A DNA stretch of 64,000 nt. Source: Gonatopus flavifemur (Eukaryota > Arthropoda > Insecta > Hymenoptera > Dryinidae). Positions 12,071 through 22,559 of the stretch are shown one piece after another. The DNA is taken from positions 124,001 through 188,000 of the forward strand of contig JAFFJZ010000084.1 of NCBI GenBank assembly GCA_018340375.1. The letters are read 5' to 3'. The stretch's first letter is position 1. Each line of letters starts with the position of its first letter. The notes under the pieces were generated by a model that was not told where the DNA came from, did not search any database, and was given only the letters and a program-made list of their open reading frames with translations. A program made the position numbers and the translations under genes.

Positions 12071-13121
12071 CTCTTCTATCTATCTTCTCTACTACTCCGC
12101 CCGATGTCGCCACTAACCCTTCACTGCTCTATTCACTGCCTTACCTTCCTGCCTACTTTCTTCTACTCCCTCCTTCCTGACTCGTTCCTACGCGGCGCTA
12201 CTAGCTTCCTTCTTCTCTCCCACAACCTGCTCTTCTCCCCTCTAACTCCTCACCACCACTTGCTCACCTACTAAAAACTATCCTTTTTTCTTCACTTCCT
12301 ACTCTCACACCACTATTTCTTTCACCTAACTTTTACACCTTCACTATGCCCTTCACCTCACACCGTCAAACACTTTTCTAAATCCTTTTTTCTCCCACAA
12401 AAGCACTTTGTTCTTACACTTGTCACAGACTAACCTACACCATGCGTCTATCACCCGGAAGTCCAGGAAATTTTTAATATAAAGACTTGAAATTTTTCCT
12501 GCCAGAAATGACGAAGTCCAATAGAAGTGGAAAATTTCAGTGCAACAGTGATTAAATTCCGTTGCATGGCAACTGGAAAATTCCATCACACGACCTGAAA
12601 ATTGCAGTTCAAAACCTGTATAATTCAATTGCATAGTAACTGGAAAATTCCATCACAAAACCTGAGAATTGCAGTTAAAAACCTGTATAATTCCAGTATA
12701 CCAACGATTAGGTTTTTTTTTCTAAATTCCAAATTTTTTCTCAAGTCCTTTTTGAGGGAATATTTTTTTTTGGTGCACAAGAACTATAAAATTGTAGTAC
12801 GAGCCGGTAAAATTTTCGCGAAATCATGGCAAAATTTCAGTACATCATCTCAAACTTGAAAATTCCAGTACAATGACTGAATTTTCAGTTATGCTTGGTA
12901 AATTTTCAGTAACGTAACAACAAAATCTCTGTACATGTACTGGAATATCCATATTCCAGTACTAGCACTGGAAATTTCCAGTCCAGTTGCACAATAAATT
13001 TCCAGTTTTTTTTTACAGTGTACTATATTCCAATTTTCGCAGAAATGATGTGTTTAATAAACCACTTGTATGATTTCGGTATTGTAATAAATTGATTGAT
13101 AGATGCATTTATATTTGATTA

Positions 13122-13244
13122 GGGATCGTCCATGAATTACATAACGCTTTTTTTCCCTCGTGCTTTGTCGCGCCAACTTCAGACCTGATGAGTAAGATAG
13201 AGAAGGGAATAGTAAACGGCGTTACGTTATATATGAACGATCCC
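13122..13244. mobile_element. Small MITE directly upstream of an exon
   Basis: GGGATCGTCCATGAATTACA at the left and ATATATGAACGATCCC at the right form imperfect TIRs of about 26 bp around 123 bp. The flanks (TTA and TTA) allow a TA-type duplication but do not prove one. It ends only nine bases before the splice acceptor of the next exon, so it has replaced nearly all of the local intron upstream of it. Confidence 0.6.
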
Positions 13245-13252
13245 TTACTTCA

Positions 13253-13625
13253 GATTGCAGGTGACTTAAACCGTGAAATTAAGAACCATCGAGATTCCAT
13301 TTCACGTCAGGGATTACGAATGCAACCAATTGTGATTCTTGCTGGGTCATCATTAGCTGAGATTACGTCATGCTACGTGCAAATAGATAACATTCGGTAC
13401 ACATTGCGAACTCCGGTTAGCGCTTTTGATGTTTGTTTCAAATCATTTTCTGCACTGGATGCAGCGTACCCTACAGAATCTCATGCAGTATGGCTTTTCA
13501 TTCAGCGTTTCTTTTATGATATTCACCTGAAAGAAGATCCAAGTATTGTTCGTGTGACTTCTGTTATAAGTTCACTTGAGGGAGTGCTGGCGATGAATGA
13601 TTGTGGGACGAGTACGAAAAGTTAG
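13253..13625 (+). pseudogene. Terminal exon of the SAM-like/coiled-coil gene
   Basis: After an acceptor CTTCAG at about 13247-13252 a frame stays open to the stop at 13625. It reads through GDLNREIKNHRDSISRQG, SYVQIDNIRYTL, FDVCFKSFSALDAAYP and WLFIQRFFYDI. These phrases match the C-terminal end of a recurrent arthropod protein whose earlier part is found at 4290-6317. The ATG at 13188 lies inside the neighbouring MITE and is not a likely start. The exon itself shows no stop or frameshift, although the upstream exons do, so the gene as a whole is treated as broken. It ends 67 bases before the ATG of the zinc-finger gene on the same strand. The function is unknown; the position next to a DDE gene suggests an accessory transposon protein. 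Confidence 0.5.
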
Positions 13626-13691
13626 GTGTTTGTATAATCTGTGTCAAGTGTTTGCCATTGTTTCAAACTTCACGCCTTGAATAACTCCAAA

Positions 13692-13919
13692 ATGGCCTAT
13701 TCATGTAGTATTTGTAATGTAGTGGTGGAGTCCATTTCGGGTTTGTGTATTCATATTAGATTGTTACATCCACACAACCATTTTTCATCCTATAAATGCT
13801 GTCATTGTCCCAAGGAATATAGTACTCTATATTATTTAAGAGAACATTTGAAAAAAAACACCCGGAAGATGAAATTGAGGACCATCAGCTTGAGAATCTA
13901 CATTTACCTGTTAATCATA
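13692..13919 (+). pseudogene. C2H2 zinc-finger start of a CMC-like transposase gene, interrupted
   Basis: From the ATG at 13692 the frame reads MAYSCSICNVVVESISGLC, IHIRLLHPH, then YKCCHCPKEYSTLYYLREHLKK: two C2H2 fingers (CxxC...HxxxxxH and CxxC...H). In arthropods this double-finger start is common on large DDE proteins like the one at 22560-24575. After an eight-A run near 13851-13860 the better coding frame shifts by one base (HPEDEIEDHQLENLHL), then the frame is cut at 13920 by the foldback element. It is probably the 5' end of the gene whose core lies 8.6 kb downstream, separated by several insertions. The link is an inference from order, strand and family structure. Confidence 0.5.
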
Positions 13920-15502
13920 CCCCAAAAAAAACTCCAAAAAAGTAAAAAAATAACGCCAAGTATATGAAATCCCCAAAAACAAAGAATAAAAAAATCTCAA
14001 AACACATTCCAAAGGAAAATTTCACTGCATTCAGAATTTCGAGGGGATATAAAAGGATACCCAATCAACATTTGATTTCTCAAGATATGTTTTAGATATG
14101 TTTAAGATGTCTTATGCGACACTTTTAGATATCTAAAAGATAACTTTTCGTATCTTGAGATATCTTGAACATATCTTACGTCTCTTAAAACGTCCAAGAC
14201 ATGTTTAAGATATCTCAAGATACGAAAACTTATCTTTTAGATATCTAAGAGTGTCGCATAAGACATCTTAAACATATCTAAAACATATCTTGAGGAATCA
14301 AATGTTCATTGGGTATGCTTCATTTGAAGAAGAAAGATATGAAATCAATATGAGCGACCAAGTACATTGGTTATCCGAAGGATATGTGGAAGATTTTTGG
14401 TATATTGTAACTTCAGTTTGTTTGAACTGTATTGAAGGTAATTTATGATTTTCAAAAAAGCATTATTGTATTAAAAAAATGAATAAAACAAGCGTATCGT
14501 TCTGCCCATATATATATATAGATACCAAGAAGAGAAAAAAAAGTAGAATTCCACAAAACATACAAATGTCTCAGAAAAACCCCTAAAAACTCCAACACAG
14601 TGAAAAATAACGCCAAATCCCAAAAACCATACAAACGTTTTACAATAACACTTGAAAAAAAATCCTTGAAAAAAATACTTCACTCTTTCCGGAAGATTAC
14701 TTGATATAACAAATATACCATTAAAAAAAAAGATGTGAAAGGCAACCCTGTTTCGGAATTCGCATCAACCAGTAACACTTGGCGTGACCGATGGTAGAAG
14801 TTTTGAGCCTTTATTATATACAAATGAATTTCTATAGAACATTAAACAAGAAATTTAAATTATATAAGTTCATAAAATCTTCTTCTGCCACGCCAAGTGT
14901 TACTGGTTGATGTGAATTCCGGAACAGAGTAGCCTTCCACATCTTTTTTTTTTTAATCGTATATTTGTTATATCAAGTAATCTTCCGGTAAGAGTGAAGT
15001 ATTTTTTTCAAGGATTTTTTTTTCAAGTGTTATTGTAAAACGTTTGTATGGTTTTTGGGATTTGACGTTATCTTTTACTGTGTTGGAGTTTTTAGGGGTT
15101 TTTGTGAGACATTTGTATGTTATGTGGAATTCTACTTTTTTTTCACTTTTTGGTATCTATATATACGGGCAGAACGATACGCTTGTTTTATTTATTTTTT
15201 TAATACAATAATGCATTTTTGGAAATCATCAATTACCTTCAATACAGTTCAAACAAACTGAAGTTACAATATGCCAAAAATCTTCCACATATCCTTTGGA
15301 TAACCAATGTAATAACTTGGTCGCTCATATTGATTTCATATCTTTTTTTCTCAAATGGAGCATATCCTTTTATATCCCCTCGAAATTCTGAATGCAGTGA
15401 AATTTTCCTTTAGGATGTGTTTTGAGATTTTTTCATTCTTTGTTTTTGGGAATTGCATATACTTGGCGGTATTTTTTCACTTTTTTGAAGTTTTTTTGGG
15501 GG
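13920..15502. mobile_element. Foldback element with about 0.7-kb inverted arms
   Basis: The left arm begins CCCCAAAAAAAACTCC and the right arm ends with its reverse complement near 15502. The arms pair over most of their length: for example CTGCATTCAGAATTTCGAGG near 14028 matches the reverse of 15380-15400, and the AGTAACACTTGGCG segment near 14772 matches 14888-14901. A loop of about 100 bases separates the arms (about 14790-14885). The left arm alone carries the MITE at 14060-14313. Open frames in the two arms are mirror images, not genes. The element interrupts the zinc-finger exon. Confidence 0.8.
14060..14313. mobile_element. Palindromic MITE (CCCAAT...ATTGGG), TA duplication, empty site in same window
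   Basis: The 254-bp element has ends CCCAATCAACATTTGATT and its near reverse complement. Its interior is built of AAGATATCTT-type palindromic modules. TA flanks it at 14058-14059 and 14314-14315. The opposite arm of the surrounding foldback (about 15350-15375) keeps the uninterrupted sequence with a single TA, so it serves as the empty site and shows both the exact boundaries and that insertion followed formation of the foldback. Confidence 0.9.
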
Positions 15503-16094
15503 ATTTCACTTCTTTTTCTGAATATGCTTCCAACTGAACCCAAATCAAAACAAAATACCCCTGTCGAGTTCATGGCAATCGCAGGAATGAAGGGAATGTG
15601 CTCAGATAACTTATGTGATATAAAAATCCACTTGGATTTCCATCAGTCATCTCATTATTGGACGGCAATAGATTATCGAAATGAAGAATGGAGAAAAGAA
15701 GGGAAGAGAAGCGAATTCCCATGAACAAATATACGTGTGAAGAATTCCGGAAACTAAATTTCCCTTGACTGATGAGTTGGCGCTCAAAGCAGCTCAAAGC
15801 GCTCAAAGCAACTCACAGCGCTCAAAGTAGCTCACGCCGCTCAAAACAGCCCACGATATTGTGCTGAACATGTCTTGTGCGGAAATTTCCAGTGTTTTCA
15901 AGAAATCAGTGTAAGAAAATCGAAACAACATAGATCTTACAGACAGAGGAAACTTGCGTACAATATATTCAAGGTATCCAACAAAAATTTTTTTTGCAAG
16001 ATAGAATTTGTACTGTTTAGCATGAAGCTAAAAATAGCTTTCCAGCAAACATTTTTCGGTCACTCTTTTGAATCATTGTGAAAAGTAGCAGATA
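15503..16094. other. No gene recognised
   Basis: Apart from the short tandem repeat listed separately, this stretch has only short frames. Some of it could be zinc-finger gene sequence displaced by the foldback, but no motif supports that. Confidence 0.4.
15779..15855 (+). repeat. Short tandem repeat, GCTCAAAGCA-like unit
   Basis: About seven imperfect copies of a 10-base unit around GCTCAAAGCA are seen. Confidence 0.75.
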
Positions 16095-16338
16095 GCAAAA
16101 GTTCCAAAAATTAGATCTCATTGGATTCTTTCGTGATCACAAAACGAACTACTGAAATGTCAGCAGAATAGAGTCCTTGGAGAATTCAAATCGCCTCTTG
16201 TCATACTGTATATTGTAGTGTATATAGCATGACGAAAGGTGATTTGAATTCTCCAAGAACTCCATCCTACTGACATTTCAGTGATTCATTTTGTAGTTCC
16301 AGAAGGATTCAATGGAACCTAGTTTTCGGAACTTTTGC
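16095..16338. mobile_element. Palindromic MITE (GCAAAAGTTCC ends), TA duplication
   Basis: Ends GCAAAAGTTCC and GGAACTTTTGC enclose 244 bp whose halves pair: TGAATTCTCCAAG-type segments near 16177 and 16233, and CTGAAATGTCAG with CTGACATTTCAG. TA flanks both sides (16093-16094 and 16339-16340). Confidence 0.85.
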
Positions 16339-16639
16339 TATTCGGGTGAAGAGATGTCAAATATTTATCATGCAACAAAAAGATAAACCTTCAAGATATC
16401 AGATTGAAGACACTTTCTAGTACTGTACCAGACATTTTTCAGAATTTTGTGGAATATCCATCGAAATCATTCGAAAAAATTCTTCAAGAATATTTGGTTC
16501 CTTATGGTATTATAAAGGTATTCTATATTCTTCAAATCTGTACAATATCACAGTAATTGAATTCTAGTTTTATGATGAAGCGGAATTATTGCTTTTCAAA
16601 GAAATATATATACGAGTCTTTAGCATTGCGTGGCCAATG

Positions 16640-17380
16640 TCGCTCTTCAACTTGCAGATCATGAATAAATATACACTTTGTGCCTTTACTTCGTAACATG
16701 CATGTGAAATTATCTCCAGAAATATTTTTACCCTGATGAAAAACAACAGCTATAACTTTTTAAAAGTGTTCTGCAATTATAATTTTTGAAGTTGGTACTG
16801 CTTTAATGTTTATATTTTCTACCTTTGTTCCTTCAACATTATTGTGATTAAACATCATCAATTGCACAATTACATATTGTTCTGACGCTGTTATAAATGA
16901 TTTCTCAGTTTTATGCAAATCATTGCAATTGTCACAAGAATCTTCGAAAATTTTCTATGTTGAAAAATTCAACTTGAACATTTCTTGAAACTCAAATGAT
17001 TTTTGTGAAATTGGAGGTAGCCCAAGACGTGTAACACAATTTGTACCAACAATATTTTCGGTATATTCACATTTCTTACATTCTGTCACGGTAGTTATTT
17101 GGTGCTTCACTAAATTTTTAATAGCCATTGAATTTTCGCAAATAGAAGCGATGAATTCTCCTGCATCTTGTGAGTGATTATGCAAGTATTGTGGACCTGC
17201 AAGCTCTTTCAGAGCTATGATATCAAGGTTTTTTCGCGAATTGTGGTTCTGAATTGGAATATTTATGATGTCATTGAGGTCAGATAAAAGTAATTGTTTT
17301 GCCTTAGAAGCACAGTACAATATACACTGCATTACTGCATTCAAATAAGAAGAAACACCGTCAACATTAGGAAGACCCAT
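16640..17380 (-). pseudogene. Ubiquitin-specific-protease-like fragment with both catalytic residues lost
   Basis: On the minus strand MGLPNVDGVSSYLNAVMQC corresponds to the Cys box of USP-type deubiquitinases, but the position of the catalytic Cys (normally NTCY) is Ser (VSSY). HSQDAGEFI matches the QDA-EF box, and two CxxC pairs (CKKCEY, later CDNC) match the zinc ribbon. After an in-frame stop at about 16958-16960 the same frame continues: EQYVIVQLMMFNHNN, then a second stop, then VVFHQGKNISGDNFTCMLR, the counterpart of the His box. There the usual GHY is DNF, so the catalytic His is also absent. Real USPs cleave ubiquitin from proteins. This copy has two stops and lacks both key residues, so it is dead or was never an enzyme. 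USP-like domains occur in some transposons, which fits the surroundings. Confidence 0.72.
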
Positions 17381-17464
17381 TACGTTTAACGCGTGAGTTT
17401 CTGTTGATTTTCCATCAATATTTTGGGCCCTGGATTATATATTATCCAATATCCTTATTCCTGA

Positions 17465-19500
17465 GTACCCAGGTGAAAAAGTTTTTTCAGTGAGTAAATT
17501 CTTTGAGTAAAATTACAGGTGGATCAAGAAAAAAGAGAAAGGATGCAGGTATACTATACATCTGTATGGTACTTACCACGACGTCAATATCATCAGGTAG
17601 CGTAAGAGGAAAATGAGGAAAAGGCAGGAGTGCAGTGAATATACCACAGGTCCTTGCGTTAGGTACACTATTACCAGATTCTTCCAATAGAATCACAGGT
17701 ACACGGAAAGAACTCTGAAGCTACCGTAGTATGTGAGCCTGTCGCACTATAGTAGCTTGGCTGCCCACATACGAGCGTAGTGCCGCTGTGTACCAAAGTT
17801 GATTCGACAGTCAGCCAATGTGGTATGACGGAGCGCCGAACTGAATTTGCTCCCGTGTAATACCACGATGTTATGGCTCAGGAGTACTCGCGCTGCTCCC
17901 CACTACGCGCGTCGTGGCCTGTTTGCTCCTGAGCCATACCATTGTGGTATTACACGGGAGCAAATTCAGTTCGGCGCTTCGTCATACCACATTGGCTGAC
18001 TGTCGAATCAACTTTGGTACACAGCGGCACTACGCTCGTATGTGGGCAGTCAAGCTACTATAGTGCGACGGGCTCACATACTACGGTAGCTTCAGAGTTC
18101 TTTCCGTGTAGATGAATAAAAAACAAGAAGGATGCATGTCACCATACATTTTTATGTTACGCACCACAATGATCAATGTCATTGGGCAGTGTCATAGGAA
18201 AATGAAGAAAAGGCAGAAGTGCAGTGGATATACAAGTCCTTGCATTGAATAATACCACTATCAGATTCTTCCAACAGAATCATAGGTGGATGAAGAAAAA
18301 GCAAGAAGGATGTTGATGTACCATACATCTGTACGTTAAATCCTACCATGATCATTAGGTAGCGTTGAAGGAAAATGCAGAAAAGATAGGAGCGCATTGG
18401 ATATATCACAAATCTTTGCATCGGGTACATTCCACTGACCAATTAACGAATGATTAGAGAGACTGTTCAGGATCAACTCAACGAAAATTGAGCAGATACA
18501 ATATTCTGATTATAGAAATTGTTGCAGAACAACTACAGGTCAACTCTACTGATGTGACTGGATGTGACAATTCATTCTGAATGTTTTCTTCCCAAGTTCC
18601 ATCTTTTGAGTTGTTCTATTCAAGCTGGATTATATTTGTGTTCTTACAAACCTTCATTTTTATCTTTACTTATCTTGGTTTTGGATTGATTCAATTCTCA
18701 AATATCATGAATTTTATTAAATTGTCATAGAGTATTTTGGGTTGAGAGATTTAGTAACTCTAGCATCCATGAAATGTTCAAAATGTATTCAAAGTGATTC
18801 ATGATCATTAAAAAGCAATATTGTATCAAATATCTAAACCATTCAATATTCATGATATTTGAGAATTGAATCATTCCAAAACCACGATAAGTAAAGATAA
18901 AAATTATGGTTTGTAAGAACACGAATATAATCCAGCTTGAATGGAACAACTGAAAAGATGGAACTCTGGAAGAAAACATTCAGAATGAATTGTCACATCC
19001 AGTCACATCAGTCAAGTTGACCTGTAGTTGTTCTGCAACAATTTCTATAATCAGAATATTGTCTCTGCTCAATTTTCGTTGAGTTGATCCTAAACAGTCT
19101 CTCTAATCATTCGTCAATTGGTCAGTGGAATGCACCCGATGCAATGATTTGTGATATATCCACTGCGCTCCTATCTTTTCTGCATTTTCCTTCAACGCTA
19201 CCTAATGATCATGGTAGGATTTAACGTACAGATGTATGGTACATCTACATCCTTTCTGCTTCTTCTTCATCCACCTATGATTCTGTTGGAAGAATCTGAT
19301 AGTGGTATTATTCAATGCAAGGACTTGTATATCCACTGCACTTTCGCCTTTTCTTCATTTTCCTCCTACGCTACCTGATGATATTGATCGTGGTGGTAAG
19401 TAACATACAGATCTATAGTATACCTGCATCCTTCCTACTTCTTCTCGATCCACCTGTCATTTCACTCCAAGAATCTAGGGAAACCATTTTGTACATAGTT
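17465..19500. mobile_element. Large foldback element with internal tandem units
   Basis: The left arm (about 17487-18715) and right arm (about 18830-19490) are reverse complements, with a loop near 18720-18830. Each arm holds two to three diverged copies of a unit of roughly 130-150 bases containing CCACCTATGATTCTGTTGGA or its complement. Frames in each arm that seem to encode related peptides are only the tandem units read twice. The left arm is longer because of the MITE at 17702-18108. Confidence 0.75.
17702..18108. mobile_element. GC-richer palindromic MITE, about 190-bp arms, TA duplication
   Basis: Ends CACGGAAAGAACTC and GAGTTCTTTCCGTG enclose arms that pair almost perfectly to a loop at about 17895-17925. 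TA flanks both sides (17700-17701 and 18109-18110). A neighbouring tandem unit at about 18281-18300 shows the uninterrupted host sequence. Composition is clearly GC-richer than the host, so the element came from a different source. Confidence 0.88.
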
Positions 19501-19799
19501 CATAATTTTGATTCAGGATGTCATATTTTAGTATACCTGAAGTGCTCGGTGACTAACCTTATTTTCGAATGTTTTTCAAACTTGCTATAATTGAATCTAC
19601 CTTCATTATCTATTCACTATTCTGTTTCATTATTTGTTCACGATTCTGATTGCAGAATAGTGGATTCCATTAGAGATTATGGTATATCCATTATACTTTT
19701 GCCTGTAAAAAAATAGCAAATAAACTTCAATAATCACCCTTGAGCAGGCCCGGTATGATCTTTTTCATCGATTGCCTATGTTCCTAATTAGAGAAATCA

Positions 19800-19872
19800 A
19801 CAGTGGAGCCTTCCGAAGTAGCTGGTCATCTGGTTTTGATCAGCTACTCCGGAAGGCTCCAGTAGTTCACTG
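19800..19872. repeat. Short hairpin
   Basis: GGAGCCTTCCGAAGTAGCTG pairs with CAGCTACTCCGGAAGGCTCC across a loop of about 15 bases. It is not recognised as a known RNA or regulatory hairpin. The 19500-20400 stretch holds nothing else that can be supported. Confidence 0.65.
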
Positions 19873-20418
19873 TCCGTCAGAACTTATGATATATCTCTGA
19901 CTTCCTGGTATGTGGAGGAATCGCAAATAGACTTGAATCTTTTCCCTTGAGCATGCTCGATATGATCCATTTGATCATTTTCCAACAACTCTAGCAGGAG
20001 AACCCGATAGCAGATTGTTTGTAAGGGGGTCATGGTATATCAGATAAGGTTCCACCTAAAAAGTAATGCACAAATTCGATTCATTATTTTCGACTAGACC
20101 TTGGATGATTTATTCGATCATCAGCCTGTGGTTCTGGTGGTAAGAACCAACAGTAGCAGACTGTTCATAAGGGATCACGGTATCTCTGCTGAGCTGGTGT
20201 CTGTGAAGGAATATTGTATTTTAAGAATAATACATCATACAGAGCTTACCTGTGTATATTCCAATTTTCTGAATGTAGCAAATAGATTTATTTATACCTT
20301 TCTCAAACTTCTTCTGTTTTTTTTACAAATAACCTCTTCATCATTTATTCATTCATTATTCATGAATTTTTTGAAGTAATATATAAGAGTATATATAATC
20401 CCAAGTTGTTTATTTATG

Positions 20419-20628
20419 CAGTGGCGTAGCGTGGCCAAATGGTACCCAGGGCGGACGCGATAGCGGAACCCCCCCTCGCCTGGCAGTTCATCTTCTTTTT
20501 GAAAAAAAAAAACAAAGAAGAAACTGTAATCCAGTAAAATTTGCATGCGAACCAAAATTTGGCACCCCCTTGGATTTGGCACCCAGGGCGGTCCGCCCTC
20601 ACCGCCCCCCCCCCTTGCTACGCCACCG
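20419..20628. mobile_element. hAT-type MITE with 8-bp target duplication
   Basis: A 210-bp element with ends CAGTGGCGTAGC and GCTACGCCACCG is flanked by perfect 8-bp direct repeats TATTTATG at 20411-20418 and 20629-20636. The CAGTGGCGTA terminus and 8-bp duplication fit the hAT superfamily. The interior is GC-rich, with C runs. Confidence 0.9.
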
Positions 20629-20663
20629 TATTTATGTTTCATTGTTCTGAATAACCTGTAATA

Positions 20664-20935
20664 ATCTGTAATAATGTAGTCACCTGTAATTCATTCATCT
20701 TTTAATTATTCTTTTAATATTTTAATAACCTATCAACACATCGCCTCATTGACAGGTTATATTTGTTTACGTATTTACAATGTATAAACCTGTAGTAATC
20801 TGTAATAATAATGTAGTCACCTGTAATTCATTCATCTTTTAATTATTCTCTTAATATTTTAATAACCTATCAATACATCGCCTCATTGACAGGTTATATT
20901 TGTTTACGTATTTACAATGTATATACTCCATAGGG
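20664..20935. repeat. Two-copy tandem repeat, 137-bp period
   Basis: CACCTGTAATTCATTCATCT starts at 20681 and again at 20818, and each is followed by near-identical sequence through GACAGGTTATATTTGTTTAC. Neither copy encodes a convincing protein. Confidence 0.85.
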
Positions 20936-21025
20936 AAAAAAATTCATCTACCAATCATTGTACAGGTTACAAAAGACTGAAAAACCATTTGGACAATATT
21001 GGAAGCACCTTATTATACGTTATTA

Positions 21026-21949
21026 CAGTGGGTGGCCAAATTATTAGGCCACAATTGAGATTATTGAGATTACTCCAAAGTTGAATATCTCAGTGAAAAA
21101 TTATCGTAAGGAAACAAATGCATACGCAATTCCAAGGGCAAAGTCTACTGTTTGAGCATCATTTGACCTCTTTGGTCTATCATGTTTGCCCGACAACCTA
21201 CATTGCATTAAGTATGAGCATTTTGCTCGATATTTCCTCAGTTTTTCAAACAGAAGGAGCTCGCAGGAAGATTAAAACATGGAAACACGAAAATAAACAT
21301 TTTGTAGAGAATTTCCTCAGCTCCAAAACGCTTTTTTTATTTTCCTGGTAGAGTCATTTTCAGCGGAGTTATGTCATGTTTTATGACTTGTAATTTTGAG
21401 ACGGTTAAGGGAACGAAAAATTTCCTTGGAGGAAAAAGTTTTGTTTTAAGATGTATTATACGCAGAAAATACTTTTGAAAGCAATCAAAAACCTCTCGAA
21501 GTATTTTTTTTTCGTATAATACATAGCAAAACTAAACTTTTTCCTCCAAGGAAATTTTTTGTTCCCTTAACCGTCTCAAAATTACAAGTCATAAAACATG
21601 ACATAACTCCGCTGAAAATGACTCTACCAGGAAAATAAAAAAAGCGTTTTGGAGCTGAGGAAATTCTCTACAAAATGTTTATTTTCGTGTTTCCATGTTT
21701 TAATCTTCCTGCGAGCTCCTTCTGTTTGAAAAACTGAGGAAATATCGAGCAAAATGCTCATACTCAATGCGATGTAGGTTGTCGGGCAAACATGATAGAC
21801 CAAAGAGGTCAAATGATGCTCAAAGAGTAGACTTTGCCCTTGAAATTGCGTATTCATTTGTTTCCTTACGATAATTTTCCACTGAGATATTCAACTTTGG
21901 AGTAATCTCAATAATCTCAATTGTGGCCTAATAATTTGGCCACCCACTG
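21026..21949. mobile_element. 924-bp near-perfect palindrome, Tc1/mariner-like ends
   Basis: Ends CAGTGGGTGGCCAAATTATT and the exact reverse complement are flanked by TA (21024-21025 and 21950-21951). The two 460-base halves are almost identical inverted copies meeting at about 21485. Each half yields the same 77-residue frame (21118-21351 plus, 21624-21857 minus), differing in only a residue or two. The terminal sequence and TA duplication suggest a Tc1/mariner relative, but there is no transposase motif. Near-identity of the arms means recent formation or homogenisation. A transcript through it would fold into long double-stranded RNA. Confidence 0.88.
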
Positions 21950-22559
21950 TATATTTTACATACTAATGAACAAATGATCCACTATTGGACATTCGAAGAA
22001 AGAAAGACAGAACAAATGATCTACTATTGGGCGTTCGAAGAAAGAAGAAAAGGCAGAATAAATCTTTGTAGCATTGGAAATCGCCTCAAGGATAACAGGT
22101 CTTCGTGTTAAGAAGAAACCGATTAATCAGAAATTCCGAAAAGATGTTTCGATCGTATGAAGACTTTAAACGTTTATATTTCGGTAACGGATGAACTGAT
22201 CAAGTTCGTAGTGTGCTTAATCGAAAGAGTGTAATCGTATTATATAATGAAAGTGTAGTTATTTTTTTGTGACACACAATATGTGTCGAGTTATTGTGCA
22301 TTGAACATTTTTTCAGGAGGTTAAATCTCGGTTGAGCAGTATAGATACACGGTAGCGGACGACTTCTGCTTTCTTCACTTAAAATAAAAAAAATACTTAT
22401 ACATCTTGTTTCCAGGGTTTTTTCATATACTCGGCGTCGAGACGCTACCGCGTCTCTTGATCAAAAATGATATACAATTAGTAGAAAATGAAAATCAAAA
22501 TAAAATACTCCTGCAAAATATTGTACAGGAGAACCCTAATGCTTAACCAATAACCATTC

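Larger units (their letters stand above)
7180..12463 (-). mobile_element. Full-length non-LTR retrotransposon (LINE), 17-bp TSD
   Basis: A 5,284-bp insertion is bounded by identical 17-bp direct repeats CAGGAAATTTTTAATAT at 7163-7179 and 12464-12480. It reads on the minus strand: 5' end near 12463, ORF1 (10628-12070), ORF2 with endonuclease and reverse transcriptase, and a 3' end at 7180 marked by a perfect 9-bp-stem hairpin (7200-7228, GGCGCC arms) and an A-rich tail. The exact duplication shows a complete insertion made by target-primed reverse transcription. The minus strand is strongly purine-rich, unlike the surrounding DNA. ORF1 is open but ORF2 has several frameshifts, so this copy is dead. 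The ORF2 type is one often seen in ants and other Hymenoptera. Confidence 0.92.
6617..13020. mobile_element. Palindromic foldback element, split by a LINE
   Basis: The ends read CACTGTAAAAAAA and TTTTTTTTACAGTG, with TA on both outer sides (6615-6616 and 13021-13022). Between them the DNA on both arms is built from reverse-complementary variants of a short module around CCAGTACATGTACTGGAA (6640-6830 and 12480-13010). Without the LINE at 7180-12463 and one copy of its target duplication, the element would be about 1.1 kb. No transposase is encoded. The same CACTGT/ACAGTG termini with TA flanks recur at 59731-60010. Confidence 0.7.

Noticed and set aside
7882..12180. Long plus-strand open frames rich in Ser, Pro, Leu and Phe
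   Set aside because: They are antisense shadows of the purine-rich LINE on the minus strand and show no domain.
18179..19378. Similar frames in opposite orientation suggesting a duplicated gene
   Set aside because: They lie in foldback arms made of tandem units and repeat internally.
21118..21857. Two near-identical 77-residue frames on opposite strands
   Set aside because: They are the same sequence in the two arms of a palindrome and carry no motif.
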